From positions 124,001 to 188,000 of the forward strand of contig VZSF01011322.1 in the NCBI GenBank assembly GCA_013398295.1: a stretch of DNA of 64,000 bases, written 5' to 3'. Position 1 is the first letter of the stretch. Every line of letters begins with the position of its first letter. A model generated the notes under the pieces. It was given only the letters and a program-made list of their open reading frames with translations. It had not been told where the DNA came from and ran no database searches. Below are positions 12,201 through 25,617 of this stretch, piece by piece. A program made the translations under genes and the position numbers. Source of the stretch: Chionis minor (lineage: Eukaryota; Chordata; Aves; Charadriiformes; Chionididae).

Positions 12201-15200
12201 AGAGAAGTCACCAGACTGACCAGGCTGCGGAGAAAGATTCTCATCCCCAGAGAAAGCATTGGAACTTCTCCTACCAGAAAGGGGATGGAGAGGAGCGACC
12301 CCCATAAACCTTCCAGCACGTTACATGGACTGTAGGTCAGCAATTTTTAGGACTGGGTATTGGCATTCATTGGAAAATAAGCAGCAAATTCAAATACGAG
12401 CAGAAGAAACGCTCTCACGCAACGGGCCCTGAGCTTAGGAGCCCCTGGTGAGGAGAAGGATGCCAAGGGCAAAACAGGTCTAGATGTGTAGGGAGAAAGG
12501 GTAACGTGACGTATGGGTTACCACAGAAGGATTTAAGCCCATCTAAGCTGCGGGAGTGTGAAGTGGATGATTGCACCTAGAAGGATGTCACCTGCCCTGG
12601 CCACCACCACCTGGGATCCAGGCCACCGCTGCGGTGGGAGCACTTCTGCACGATGGCCAGTGCAGCACCCCGAGCCTCTGGCTACAGGAAGACACAGATT
12701 TATTAATTTTTTTTAAACAACAAAAGAACAGAAAGGAGGTTCCCCCTCTCCTTCACCCTCCTTGACACTGCACATTGCCAACACCACACACATAATGGCT
12801 GGTGAATCTAGACAGTTAGATAATACAGCAATCATTAAAAATAAGCCTAGCATTATTACATTTTATACAGAGGACAAGGAGTGCTGTCCTCAGTCGCTGC
12901 ATGAAAGACTTGGAATGGGAAGGAGATAAAAAGTGAGGAGAAAGATAAGAATAGAGAAAAACTGACATCAAAGGTTTCAATTTTACTTCCTATTTCTTCT
13001 TTCCTTAAATAGTTTCCAAGTAATTTATGAGACGGGAGGAATTCTCTCAAAACAGGATTTATAAAATATAGTTCTAAGTTTAAAAAAAAAAGATAATGTT
13101 TTTCAAATGGCAGTTTATAACATTTATGATTAACTTCCAATATCTGATCCAGTTTTAGCAATTTTCAAGATACTTCAAAACCAGTATATTATCATTCAAA
13201 ACGCATAAACCAAAACACCAAATGTCAAGAAACTCAATTAAAAAAAAAGAGTGACTCTAAACAGCTGTAAATATTGGTGCGTTAATTGCCTTTGGGGTTT
13301 TGAGCCTCTGGGCTTCACGTTTGTAAGCTGCCCTCTGCAAAGTGAGAAGGCCAAAAATATATTTTTCATTAAAAATATGAGGCAAAAACAGTTCTGCAAA
13401 ATGTGGAGATGGAAAACAAAACAACAAGCTCTTCTTAATACTGATGCATCAACAGTATCTTGTCCGACCCTGCCAGCAGATCTGATGCAAAAACTCTGCA
13501 AATCTGCAAAGTGTGATTCTAACCAATCTTCCCTTTTCAGGTTTTGCCCTTTCAGTACTTTTTCTGATGGCAAAAAGCCACACTAAACCCTGCCACTGGA
13601 GAGTCAGAGGCAACCTACTGGCTTGCGAAATAAGAGCTGAAGTCAGATTTTTGACCACAACGTTTCAAACTTGTTCACTTGTACTGATTAGAGGAGTTTT
13701 GCTTTATTAATAAGGATGTGGAAGTGTCACAGGAAAAAAAAAAAATTAAAAAAAGAAAGAAGAGCTATATTAAGCATTTTGCACCTGGATTTAAAATACT
13801 ACTCAGAAACAAGACCAAACCTTTACTGGCTTGTACCACTGCTCTTAACGTTCAGACTTGTGCAAGAATTTCTCTAGAGTAAAATATGACCTACTGGGAC
13901 CATACGAAAGGGGAATGATCTGTTCACCCATCCTCTTACAAGAAGGAGGGGAGGAAAAGCCCCCAGAAAACAAACACAACCCACAAAAGCTACATGCTGC
14001 TCTGCCTGTCACCCCCTCCACCAGACACCTGGAGACCAAGCAACGCTCCCAAACACCCACATCTTCAAACTGTGTCCGAGCCCCAAAGATTTGAATTCCG
14101 TTGTTTTCCGTGAAGCTGACAAATTGAAGGGAGGATGCTTCGGCTCACGCCTGCCATCCCCTCTGCAGCCAAGATGAAATCAAGAGCCGAGAGGACCTCA
14201 GCCTCCCAGGGAACGGCTTTGGGAACGCTGAGCACTAACTGCTGTGCAAACCTTCTTAGTGAAATATCAAATGCAGGAGGAACAGATTTGTTTTGAGGAA
14301 AGGTCATTCCTGTACAGCCATTATTCAGCTACACTTAACCGTGCTTTAGGAATTAGGTTAACTAAATCATATCACTTAAAAAGCCTGAGGAATAACTTTG
14401 CTTTCAAAGCTGTTCACTCTGTGTTCCTAGAGAGCCCAGGTATGTAATTTTTCAGAGGAGAAATGCCATTTGGTAATTAGCTTAAGTGATGCAATTTTCT
14501 TCCAAGGATAATAACACTGACTTGCAGCATCTGATGGCTGGCGACCTTTGCAGCTGCAGCTTCATCCTGCAGAAGGGTGTGAAAACAAGAAGGCAAAGGG
14601 AAGTCCTACAGCTGGTGACAGAGGCACATCTATGGTGACCCCATCCTGTCGGGAATGGGTACCAACAGATCAGTGATGAGAACAGCCCACCAAAAACCTC
14701 CTTGGTTGCCCTTCACTGTTGCAGGTTGTGATATCCTGCTAATGGCCATGTCCCTTGAGCTTGCTTTCAAGGGTTTTTTTTTTTCTTGTGCTTTCATAAG
14801 AGTCACTTCTTTCCTGGTTTAAATGCAAAAGCCTGCAATATCTTACATTACGCAAGATGGGTTGTTGGCAGAGCTGGCCACATCAAGTCATACCGGCAGA
14901 GACGGGTCAGCTGGGGAACCAGCAAAGGCCATCCATCATCAGCCCTTGAGCTCTTCCTGCAACACCAGAGTCTGACTGGTGCTCAAATATCAACACAGAA
15001 GTGGTTGCTTATTCAACACTGGTCTACCAAGAGCAAGAAAACCGAGTATTAAGCAGAGTCTAAAAGGAAACACAAGAGCTGTTGGGTTTGCTTTGAGCTC
15101 GCGACTAACCTGTTTCCAAATGGACGCGAATTCAGCTCGTTAGGCCATTTGTCGAGGTGTGGCCATTATTCCTCCTGCTTCCTGGCAAGGGACATGTTGG

Positions 15201-17949
15201 CAGGCAGCTAGCATAATCACAGCCATTTCTGCTGAAAGATTTCCAAACCTAATGTTTCTGGGATTATGCCCAGGGTGGCAAAAGAAAGATCAAGCTCAGC
15301 TACCTCCTGAGCTGCAGAAATTGATGCGAGGACATCTGCCAAGAGGCAATCTGAGGCAGGACTGCAGTAGGTGTTAACGTGCCTTAATTTGTTTCACGCT
15401 TATCAAGAATAAGCAAGATGCACTAAATTAACTCACCAAAGTTAGGGCTCACTAACATGGATGAATGTATGGTAGGACTTGTGGAAGGGGAGGGGGCGGG
15501 AAGAAGTTCCTCCCAAAGGATTTTCCTCCTTTCTGATCACTGTTGTTGTAGGAAACTGCGTTTTTGGATGTATACTAGCACTAGTTTCTGTTCTAGTAAA
15601 GCTGGCACAGAGAAGCCTACAAAACAATCTATTAGGTTAAATAAATAAAAAAAAAAAACCACCCACAAAAGAACTCTTTCCATTTCTCAAAAATTGATTT
15701 ACCTTTTCCTTAGGAGCTTCTCAAAAACATTCCTACCAGACTAGGAACAACTTGTATTTTCTATAGTCAAGAGCTTCTGTCCTGAGCAGTTGCAACCAGA
15801 CATGCCTCTGGACGGGAGACACACAGCCCTTGCCATTTCCTTTCGAACAAGTAGCCCCTGGAAATAGATATTCGCTACTGTACAATTTATCCAGCAGGAA
15901 AGTTGGAGCTCTGAAGGGCAGGGACTGGTATTCTATGGAGGGCGACCATCAAAAGGGTATCCAAAGAGTATTAAAAATTAATATGAAGCTTTACAGTGCC
16001 ATACCATATTACATCTCACTCAAATGTTACTGCGGAGCGGCTTGCAAACAGTATTTGTTTATCCACAATTAAGCCGGCTGGAGGAAACCCCTACAACTCT
16101 CCCACAAGGCACAGCCCTGCCCGCTGAATCTGTGCTACAGGAAAGGAAAAATACCTTGCCCCGAAACTACAGAGGGAACAAAACCACTTGTTTCAACTTC
16201 CCAGTTTGCTTGATTGGTTTTTTCCCTCTTGTGGGAGAGAGCAGGTTTGTGGGCAGAGCTAATATCCTTCCTCACGCGAGCTGATGCTGCTGGAAACACT
16301 AGCCAAGCTCCCAGACTCAGGAGCCATGGTCAGTGCTCAGAGAGCAAACAGCAGGTGACGAAGCAAGACACAAGATGAGAGAAACTGCTCACACTCTAGA
16401 TATGCAAAGCAAGATGACCATGGCTTGAAGCAGAACACCACTAGATGGTATAACAAGGACATGAAGGACACCATGATGGTGCCACCACCTGAATCCCTCA
16501 GCGGGAGGGCTTGGCATGCCCAAACCCAACCCATGTGTGGGTGCAGCCACCTTTCCCCACCATGAACTTTCCAGCCCCAGCCCTACCCACATTAAAAGTT
16601 TTGTCAGGACTATAGATGAGGGTTCATACCTGCACCCTATCTCACCCATCTGTAACACTGTATTCTGTAAAAACATCCAGAGATTTCCGACTTCAGCCAT
16701 AGTTTGGAAACCACAGTACCACAGATCTTTGGCTAAAACAGTACCAAACAGGTGTTGCAATGTTTCCAGGTACCAAAATGCAACGTAGCTTCTGGACAAA
16801 GGCAGGAGCTTTCTGCCCCTTCCCTCACTAAACCACCGGTCCCTTCCAGATCTGATCACAGCCCGCCCCTGGTGGGTCTTGCTCCATCGGGGAGGACCTG
16901 TTGTGGGACCTTCCTTGGTCCCATCTACGCGCAGGAGGCCCAGCACCCCTTTGTGCAGCTGCAACAGTTGGAGAGCGTGGACCAGAGCAGCATTCCCAGC
17001 ATCGGCACGCACCAACTGAAGAGCTTCCGTGTGTTAGGTGGGGGTATGAATAAAGGGCTTTCTTTTTTTCCCCTCAATTCATGATGAGGGGAAACTGATT
17101 CCTCTCAAATCTGGATTTTAGCAAATATCTATAATCAAATGTAATATTATGTTGTGTTCTTCAGGGAGGCAAGCATACCATGTGAACAACACCATCAAGT
17201 GCAGTCCATTCCTTTCTATAAAAATTTGACCAGACACAGACACTAAATTTGGAAGCGGTAACAGAACCAAGGCCAGGTCAGGCACACCCTACAGACATCT
17301 CATCAAAGAAAATGTGTTAGCTTAGGGGCTGTGGAGGTAATTCAGCTTTAGCCCCAAAATCCAGTACAGGGAGTCACAGCAGGTTTGCACAGCCAACGTG
17401 GTTGTAACCTACTTGTTCAGAAAAGCAGGTTCTGCCCAACAGCATCTCGACAGACTTTCCCATTCCCACCTCACCACAGCCTGGGGAGAAAGCCTGCTTT
17501 CCAGGGAGTCACAGGAGGAACGCAGGAGCACACCCAAACCATCTGGGACCCAAGCACAAAGGGAGCACCTGAGAAAAGCAGCCATCTCTCTCCACAGTCT
17601 GCAGGATATTTCTACATGAAGAGCTTCACGTTCACCCCCCTCAACACACTTTAAGATTCCTTCTTTGAATGTGCAAATATGAAAGATAAATAACCACAGG
17701 AGATCCCTCTCCTGCAATCCAGCACAGAACTCGCATCACTAGCCCTTCCAAGAAGAGGAATAGCACTCTCTTACCTGCTTTTCCCCACCACCGCTCAAGT
17801 ACAACGATGAGCCAGAAGATAGAGGATGGCTTTAGCACTTGGCAATGGACAGGCAAACCTGCTCTCTCCCCCACCCAAGAAGCACTGAGGGGCAAGGCAG
17901 GAAGGGGAGCAGCACTGCCTCCCACCCCACTGGGCTAGAGATGCTGGCA
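12201..17949. other. Non-coding unique sequence, no gene seen
   Basis: No recognised gene. The largest frame is 208 codons on the minus strand (16389-17015), opposed by a 110-codon plus frame at 16752-17084 and a 90-codon one at 16516-16788. It is rich in Trp, Leu and Gly without a domain and is not called. Another pair of 111-codon frames lies on opposite strands at 13238-13586. Low-complexity features are A-rich tracts near 13082, 13733-13760 and 15648, and a T-run near 14773. An AT-rich, repeat-free block at about 14240-14530 has the texture of conserved non-coding DNA. Nothing is recognisable as a tRNA or small RNA. Confidence 0.6.
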
Positions 17950-18035
17950 CCTCCATAATTAGCTTCCTACACCCTTAGCGAGCCAGGCTGGGGCTAATTA
18001 CAGGTACTTCAGGTGCAGCAATAAGAGTAATTACA
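17950..18035. promoter_or_regulatory. Candidate enhancer: cluster of three TAATTA sites
   Basis: Three TAATTA homeodomain cores (17956-17961, 17995-18000 and 18028-18033) lie within 78 bases, spaced 39 and 33 bases apart, together with a CAGGTG E-box at 18010-18015. The density in sequence that is not otherwise very AT-rich is higher than expected for a six-base palindrome. Function is inference. Confidence 0.3.
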
Positions 18036-20882
18036 ACAGAAAACCCTGCAGCAGAAGCCTCTCTTGGTTTTGGCTTGATGCACTGAGGCAGCACTCAATG
18101 CATTAGGATGAGAGCACTCCATACATCCTCAGAACCCCTGCAAAAACTAAACCTCCCAGGAAGGAAACGTGCTCAGAGACCACCAATACATTTAATTTCT
18201 TCTCGCTCCTGTGCTGTTTTGCCTGGGTGGGAAGGGGAGCTTTGGGCAGAGAAAGTTCAAGGAAACCTCTGGCTGGTGGGAGCGGTGGATTCGTGCCGCT
18301 GTGAATCGTACTGATGTTACAAAGTGGTTTTACAAGTACTTTTGGGTAATTCCATAAAGTGACTGGCAACCGTGCTGCCACCCCTCCGAGAGGCAAAAGG
18401 CTCGGGAGCACTCTCCTGCAAATGCCTTTGCCTTTAAGCAGCTTAGCTGTTTTCAGACATGTCAGTTAAAATTGGGCATGGTGGGCTGATTGCACCAATC
18501 TCCACGTCCAGCTGGCTCGCACCGAGGATCAGATACAATATTCTCAATCCTGGGCAAGAATTACCGGAGAAGTTTACCGTGTTCTCCCGGTTTTATTGTT
18601 CTAATTTCTTGCCAAAAAGGTTGAAGGGTGTTGCTGATGTTGGAATGCACCTCAGCTACGCTTTGCATTTAACAGCCCTGTTGAACACCTACATTTTATA
18701 GGTGTTTGAAACGCTTATAATTTAATAGTCCTATTTAAACACCTCCTTGAATTCTCAAAATAACTTCAGGTTTTACTACAAACTTCATTTGCCACAGAAC
18801 GGTAACAGAGATTTTGAAAAAATGACTCCAGTTGCCTGATCCAATATGTGCCGTATTCATTTGGGCACAGAGCTTGTCACAGCTCTTTTTCAGTGCTTAA
18901 GTAGTAAAATTTCATTTGGCTCCCTGCAGAGGTTATTTTGCATATTATAACAAAGACCCTGCAACAGGAAAATTTCCTATATTCAGCATAGCTATGACTT
19001 CATCATCTTATTTATTACATCTCTTCCTACCACAATAAATATTCCTTGCAATTCCCCTCCTTGAAAACTACAGAGTTTCAGACTGGTGAGTGTTTTAGTG
19101 GTTTCTGTTCCCAGTCTTTTACTATTTAGCCATATTATATGCATTTCACTTTCCGCATCTTCCCAGCAACCAGCTCCTCTGAGCTATTGTGGCTGGCAGG
19201 AGGACTGGCCGCGGCAGAGATGCATGATTAGAGGCGATGCTCGGGGTCAAACACTGCCTCCAAAGGTAGCAGCCTCTGTTTTGAAGCCTCTTGCTTCAAG
19301 GCATTTCTACATCCATCCCGCAGACTGCCTGGAAAATGCCCTCAGCCGTGCGGGCTGGAAGCTTCTTTCCACTTCGTCTCCCAACAGCTCAGTCTGGATC
19401 TTCAATTTAACGTCCCGTTTCAGCGCCTACGTACAAACCATGTCACAGTAGCCTGGTTCTACCAACACCAATTTATCACCGCTCACAGTTTTCCTAAGGA
19501 CAATTTTAGTCCATGCCCATCTTCACTTAGTTGATGTACCTTCAAATGAAGTATCGTCTAAGTTCAGTTGACTCTCTCGTTCTTATAGATGTTGAAGAAG
19601 AGACCTGATCATTACTCTTGCCCAGTAGATATTTTCCCAAACACTGCTTTTTCTCAAAAACGCATTACGTACTTTCCAAAGGATCTGACCTTGCCAAATG
19701 AAAATGTCTCCACATCTACCTTCTGCTGAATCCAGGGCGAACAGAGCTGGCTTCATCTGCCTCATGACCAAACCCATTAAACTCCTGACGACATCACCAT
19801 TTCATGAGAAATTTTCATGTTTGCCGAGGGTGATTTTGCACGCTGTATTTACTCACCCAACCTGTTGTAGAGGAGCGTGTTTGAACTAACAGCCCCGTTG
19901 CTCAGTGGACAGCAAGGGGAGCTGGGAGAACACCTGAAGGCTACACTTCTCCTAGCCACCTGAATTACTGCCTTTCTAACGCTCCGGGATGCTCCAAAGC
20001 AGGCTTTTCAGGTGTAAAAAGTGTTAAATATTGGTTTTACTGTGAAGCTGACATACAGCTACAAGTCTGTACAATAGTTACAGGTATTCTCAAACAATAA
20101 GGCTTCACCCTGAGAGAGCATACTAATGAACAATGGCTTTTATTGCTGTATTTTCTTTGGCATCCAGGGAAATTACTGTAAGCACAAACATTTTCCTTGC
20201 ACTTGATCTCATTTCTGTATTTCAGGTCTACACAAGCTTTTAAACACAAAACAGATGATCTAGCCCTTGGGCGTATAAATAGTCTCCTTGGTTTTATCGA
20301 GATTACACGAGTCCACAAACTGCAAGAGTAAGAACCTTCGGGACCCTTAAGCAACATAAAATCAGTTCTAAGAGGCCAGAGATTTAAAGCAAGTGAAGGT
20401 CTCATATAGTGTCTGCACTTTGAAATGCGTAGGGCAAGCAGGTGAGAAAAGAATTTGACACAATGCACGAGGCTTTACACTGCTGCAGTGTGAACATTAA
20501 ATGAATTCCAGCATCTTACTACTAAGGTAAGTTCTTTATGCATTTTTTTTTATTTCTAAGACTACCTATAGAGCTTATCTAGCCTTTTGGAAAGCTGAAA
20601 AACTTGAAGCAGGCAATTAAGGGAAACAAAATGTATTCACCTGTAGGTAAATTAGACATTCCTAATTCATTCTTTTCTTTTTTTTTTTTTTTTCCCCCTG
20701 TGCAATTTAGCAAATTAGTTTGCATTGTCTGACAAGTTGTCCTGGAAAACACAAAAAGCTCAAATTAATTATAGGTTTGTAGAAATGATAATTCAATATT
20801 TGCTTATTTATATCCACCCACGCTACAGCCAAGAGCCGTATCTTCTGTGCCGTGTCAGATATATCAATACCAACGTGTTAAA
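18036..20882. other. Non-coding unique sequence, no gene seen
   Basis: Unique sequence. The longest frames are 143 codons on the minus strand (20037-20468) and 121 codons on the plus strand (19086-19451); neither has a recognisable domain or good splice context. A low-CpG AT-rich block lies at about 18840-19070. A 16-base T-run ends at 20693 just before a C/T stretch. No transposon family is recognised. Confidence 0.6.
20678..20693. repeat. Poly-T tract
   Basis: Sixteen T residues within a longer C/T-rich stretch (20671-20699). Low complexity only. Confidence 0.9.
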
Positions 20883-20915
20883 CCTCCTCCTCCTCCTCCT
20901 CCTCCTCCTCCTCCT
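20883..20915. repeat. (CCT)11 microsatellite
   Basis: Eleven perfect CCT units. In one plus-strand phase this gives a run of leucines at the end of a 66-codon frame, which is a product of the repeat and not a protein signal. Confidence 0.97.
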
Positions 20916-22431
20916 TTCCCACTGAATTAAGAGAAGCAGCGGATGCCACGCGGTGAGGAATTGCCCATGCAGGATGTATCCTCACCTGCTGCGTCGGAAA
21001 CCTGCCCATGAAATGCCTCGGCTACCACTCACCATCAGCTTGAACTCCCCTGCCTTGTCTCAGAAGCGCGTCAGTCTGCTCTGTCCCTTGGGAGTTAACA
21101 GCACCTACTTTTATTTATCACCCTGTGGTGTTTACGTACAGTCATTTCAATCCGTTGCCTTCTGATGGATAGCTTTGTAACGGTGCACGCAACGTTTAAG
21201 CAGTCTGTTTGTAAGCAGAAGGAAATGAAAAACGCCTCGTGGGCTGTTTGGGCGCTGTACTGAGATGATGTACAGTTGTGCATCAGGTGTAACGCTAAGA
21301 CACTGCGTAAGCTGCTCTTGAGGGAAGTATTGCTCAAGGAAGGCAGGCAGAATTTGCTTGAAAAACAGCTTTCGTGCCAAATGCATGCAACTAACCCCTC
21401 CGAACTACATTTCTGCCTGTCACAACTACTATGTCAGGAATGCCAAACCAGCAAACAAACAAAATCGAGCCGAGATTAATTACTTCATTCCTTTGACCAT
21501 CCTCAGAGCCAGGATTGGTCCCCGCAGCGTTTCCTGGATGACTTCATACGGCTCCGGCAAGCTGCCTGTACTGCACCCGACAAAAGCCGGGAGGTTTTCC
21601 GTGTTGACAAACAGCTGAACTCTTGGCTACAGGAGCCCCACATCGATCTGCTTCCTATTCAAGGGCTTGCATTTAGAGAGGCTGAAACGCCTGCTGAATA
21701 CCGAAGCTGAAAAACCCAGGAGGGTTACCCCAGGAACCGTAGCCACGGGTGGTTTTTTTCCCCCAATAATTACAGCGCGAAATGAAGAGGGCAGTTCAAC
21801 CTAGAGAAATTCGGCCGCAGCAGCGCGACCGCGGCTCAGCAAAGCCCTCCGAATCCTCGGGCATCTTTTTCAAACAGTGTTTTAAATTGTTAGCACGCGA
21901 GGAGGATTCTCTCCTCTCTGCGCCCACAACGTAACACAGCCTTAAATTCCAGTTTCCCTAATAAACTTGCTGCAGCTCCGTGCACGTTAGGAATCGCATC
22001 TGCTAATCTGTATTTGTTCGAGCCTCCTTATCTAAAGGAAAAAGTGCTGCTTGATTTAAGATTCCTTGAGGAAATCTGCCTGCACATCTCTGGCTGGCGA
22101 GTAAAACAAACAGCATCCATGTCCCAGTAGGCATCCGCCACCCCCCGACATCCCTTCATTTAATTAGTTCTAAGAAAGCCAGTCTATCCAAAAGCTGACA
22201 AAGCTGCGCAAGAGAAACGCTTTAAGTATTTATTTAGAAAATGAAATACGTTACCAGCCGCATTGTGAAGTTTCTGAGTCACCTGCAGGGAAATAAGGCA
22301 GAAATCCGACGTTCACACACTACTCCTGACTGTACCGGCACCCAGGCTGGCTCTTACAGAATAGCAGGCGAGAGCGAAGCTGCAAACCTTTGAGTTGAGC
22401 TCACTCTATAGGCATCAGAAAAACCTCAAAG

Positions 22432-22487
22432 AAAAAAAAAAAAGGAAAGAAAAAAAAAAAAAAGAGCCAGAGCGGGAGCGAGAGCAG
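22432..22487. repeat. A-rich then purine-rich tract
   Basis: Two A-runs separated by GGAAAG (22432-22463) lead into a mainly purine stretch with GAGCGGGAGCGAGAG words. The resulting Lys/Glu-rich 102-codon frame and its Phe/Ser-rich mirror on the other strand are products of composition. Confidence 0.85.
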
Positions 22488-22720
22488 CCCACAGACAGCG
22501 AGATGAGAAACTTCTGGCAAGTCTCCAGCGCAGGAATGAATTCACTGTCATTCAGACGACGTATAGCGATGGAAATGAAGGGAAACTTGAATTTACAGGC
22601 GGATTTGGATCCTGCACTAATCGCTAACCGCGAGGGATGTGCAGGTTGCAGCGCAGCTCGGTTTACAAGGCTCCAGCAGGAACAACGCTGGATCAAAAAT
22701 TAAATACCGTGGTAGGTATG

Positions 22721-22746
22721 TACACACACACACATATATATATATA
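22721..22746. repeat. (CA)n(TA)n compound microsatellite
   Basis: A TACACACACACACA run passes directly into ATATATATATA. It is a compound dinucleotide repeat, likely polymorphic in length. Confidence 0.95.
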
Positions 22747-24119
22747 AGCACCAAGGTGCCAGCACAAACTTCAAATGGCTCATTCCACCCACTATTTGCT
22801 GCGAATATTACACCCAGCACAGAGGTACGGTGGCAACTGAAATTCCTTTTATGTGTCAAAGTGGATTCACAGGGGTTTATAATGCTCTTTAGGCACATAA
22901 ACAAATTTGTTTAGGGTTGGTTTTTTTCCCCCCAGTATTGTCAGGAAGCTAAAATACATTTTACAGAGATAATTCACATGTTTTCGAGCATGTGGCAAAA
23001 GTGTCAGCACACTGAGACTAAACTTGTCCAAACATTTATGCGTTTCCAGCCAATCGAAGGGAAATAAACAAGTCCATAGTTGAAATAATGAGGAAGAAAT
23101 ATTGCTGGTTGCAAATTTCTCATATATGGGTCAGAAGACTCCATAAGGCGTAAGCGACCATGATCACTAAGAAAGTGTTTAAATCGGAATTTGTGGAAAC
23201 TGTAAAAATCGGGGGGGGGTTAATGCCGGTAGGGAAAAAGGTTTATTTTGGTGTTTTGCACTGAAGCCCAGCTCCAGCCTGGCTCAGGGATGTGCAGTCT
23301 GCTGTGTTTAGATATTTTGCAGTCGTGTATGCAAAGTGAATGTCAACTCATGAAAAATCTGTAAATAAACACTTTCTTGGCAAGAAAAGGGAAAAGAGGC
23401 TCCACACAGTGTGGGTTAAACTGCGTAACTGAATTCAGCTTCTTTTAGTCCTTACTCTGATAATGCATTCATTTAAAATCTGGTTACAAGTTCAGCGTCT
23501 TGGTAAACAGAGCTCCTAATAATTACAGCTCTCCAATTTAGAAGTAAGGTTCCTGTAGATTTGGATTGCTTTTAATTTAGCTAACAAAGAAGAGTAAAAA
23601 GTCAAGCTAAGCTAAATAACTGGAGGGATTCTTTATTGCTTGTTTTCTTTCTATTAATAAATCAGTCCTCTGTGGGAAGAAAATCAAACAGTAACAAACA
23701 AACAAGAATTCATTACTGACACAGAAGGCAATGCCGGGGAAGTGCAGAAGAGCTCTGTGACAAAGAGCAAAATATTTGCCACCTATTTTTGGGTACACTG
23801 AAGCAGAACCATCCTTAATGTCAGCAATGCTACAACATTTGGTTCGTCTCCAGTTTTCCGTTCCAGCCCTGCAGATGGAGCGGCCGAGAGGTGCCAGCTG
23901 TGCCCAGCTGTGTCAGTGTCAAGTTCAGCGAGGCACCGTATGGTTGCTGGGGCCCAGGCTGTCCCCACCGCCCCAGCGCTGGGAACGTGGCTGCGTGTGG
24001 TAACCACCGGCCACGTCCATCTGCCATCCGGAGAAGCGCAAAGGCATTTTTCAAATATTCCCATTTTCCTTCTCTTGTCACGCACCTCCCTTTACCTGCA
24101 AAGACGGTGGCACGCTGCG

Positions 24120-24774
24120 GCTGGATGGGAGCTCCCGGCAAACAAGTTGCCCATGAGCCAGCCCTTGTGTGTCCTGGTGGCCAAGGGGGCCAATGGTCTC
24201 CTGGGGTGCACTGAAAAGAGCGTGGCCAGCGTGTGGAGGGAGGTCATCCTGCCCCTCTGCACTGCCCTGGGAGGCCACAGCTGGAGCATCATGTCCAGTT
24301 CTGGGCTCCCCAGTTCCAGAAGGACAGGAACTGCTGGAGAGAGTCCAGCGGAGGCCTATGGAGATGATCAAGGACTGGAGCATCTCTCCGATGAGGAAAG
24401 GCTGGGAGACCTGGGGCTGCTCCGCCTGGAGAAGAGCCGGCTGAGAGGGATCTCATCAGTGCTCAGCAATAGCTACAGGGCGGGTGGCAAGAGGACAAGG
24501 ACACTCTTTCCAGTGGTGCCCAGCGACAGGACAAGGGGCAACAGGCACCAACTGGAACATGGCAAATTCCATCTCAACATGAGGAAAAACTTCTTTCCTT
24601 TGAGGTGGCAGAGGCTGCCCAGAGAGGTGGTGGAGTCTCCCACTCTGGAGCTATTCCCAATCCGCCTGGACGCCATCCTGTGCCCCCTGCTCTGGGTGAC
24701 CCTGCTCTGGCAGGGGGTTGGACTGGGTGATCTCCAGAGGTCCCTGCCAACCCAGGAGGATTCTGTGATTCTGG
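24120..24774 (+). mobile_element. CR1 LINE, 5'-truncated, RT C-terminus plus 3' end
   Basis: This is the longest CR1 copy in the window, about 655 bases on the plus strand. It covers the C-terminal part of ORF2: codons for the A-K-x-A-N-G-x-L-G-C block near 24180, then L-L-E-R-V-Q-R-R near 24330, G-L-E-H-L..E-E-R-L near 24375-24405, V-P-S-D-R-T-R-G-N near 24520, L-P-R-E-V-V-E-S-P near 24615-24640 and the 3' tail with a GTTGGACTGGGTGATC core and TTCTGTGATTCTG octamers. The V-Q-R-R segment is in a different phase from its neighbours, so ORF2 is frameshifted and the copy is dead. A 342-codon frame (23910-24938) spans it by chance and must not be called a gene. Confidence 0.95.
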
Positions 24775-25617
24775 GAAATGCATCCTGGCTTGGTCACCCT
24801 CCAGCCCTGCTGCAGGGTGCAGATCCTGGGGCTGGCTGGGTGTCCTGCCAACGCCACGGGTGGGCTGGGAAGGAGGAAGTTTCCTGGCGGTGGCTTGAGC
24901 AACCAACCCACCACAACACAGTTCCTGAAACAAGCTGAAATCTCTATTCAAAATTTACTCTCTGCATTTGCATTCTGCATTTCTTATGAGGGAATAGGGG
25001 CATTTATATTGGTAGATAACCTGGTTTTTAGTAGTACTGTCAGTACAAGCTAAAGGAGGTATCTCTAAGTAAGCTGGGAAGATCAGGCATTTCAGGACAT
25101 GAAGAAACTGGCCCAGGCACTATTACTGTTGAAGGCAGAAGCAGCGATTTGGAGACTGCACATACCATCATGTTCAGGCTGATACTGGACATTTTTGTCT
25201 AAAACTGCTGGCAAACTCCACTCTGAGCACGGGGCTGATGGGTTTTTCTGCCATCCAAGTTGGACTGACATTCCTGAGCAAACCACAGGCTGACAACACG
25301 AACGCGGGGAACTGAGGACTCACGCAGAGGCAGACAGATCGTCGGCTGGACGGCTGAAACCTGGAAACCTGCTTCCAAACCGTGCTCCGTTTTCCGGCGG
25401 GATCCCACGTTGAGTGGGTTCAGGGCAGAGTCCGGGATGCTGCAGGATGCTGCTGTCTCCTCACCTGCTTTGTCCCCCAGCACAGTCACCCCTCGGCTTC
25501 TCAGACCGGGATCTTATTGCTGGCAGCAAGTAGGAAACAGAATAAAGCTTGAATTCCCAAGGCCAGACTGAGCTCGCAGTGCTGGAATTTAGAGCAAACC
25601 TACTTTGACTTGCATGC
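24775..25617. other. Non-coding unique sequence, no gene seen
   Basis: Sequence between the CR1 tail and the duplicated segment. Frames are 64-96 codons without any domain, and the ones nearest the CR1 copy run on from it. No other repeat is recognised. Confidence 0.6.

Larger units (their letters stand above)
20916..24119. other. Non-coding unique sequence, no gene seen
   Basis: Unique sequence before the largest CR1 copy. A modestly CpG-dense stretch lies at about 21775-21955, including GGCCGCAGCAGCGCGACCG, which is too short to call an island firmly. Also present are an A-rich tract at 22432-22463, a CA/TA microsatellite at 22721-22746 and a nine-base G-run at 23211-23219. TAATTA-type words occur around 23518-23590. 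Open frames reach about 100 codons on overlapping strands, with no domain. Confidence 0.6.

Noticed and set aside
16389..17015. 208-codon minus-strand open frame as a gene
   Set aside because: No recognisable domain, Trp/Leu/Gly-rich composition, a 110-codon frame opposite, and a length close to the chance maximum for a 64-kb window. No splice or promoter context.
20883..20915. Leucine-rich peptide from a plus frame
   Set aside because: The run is a translated CCT microsatellite.
22432..22487. Charged Lys/Glu-rich coding exon
   Set aside because: It is a translated A-rich and purine-rich tract; the opposite strand is equally open.
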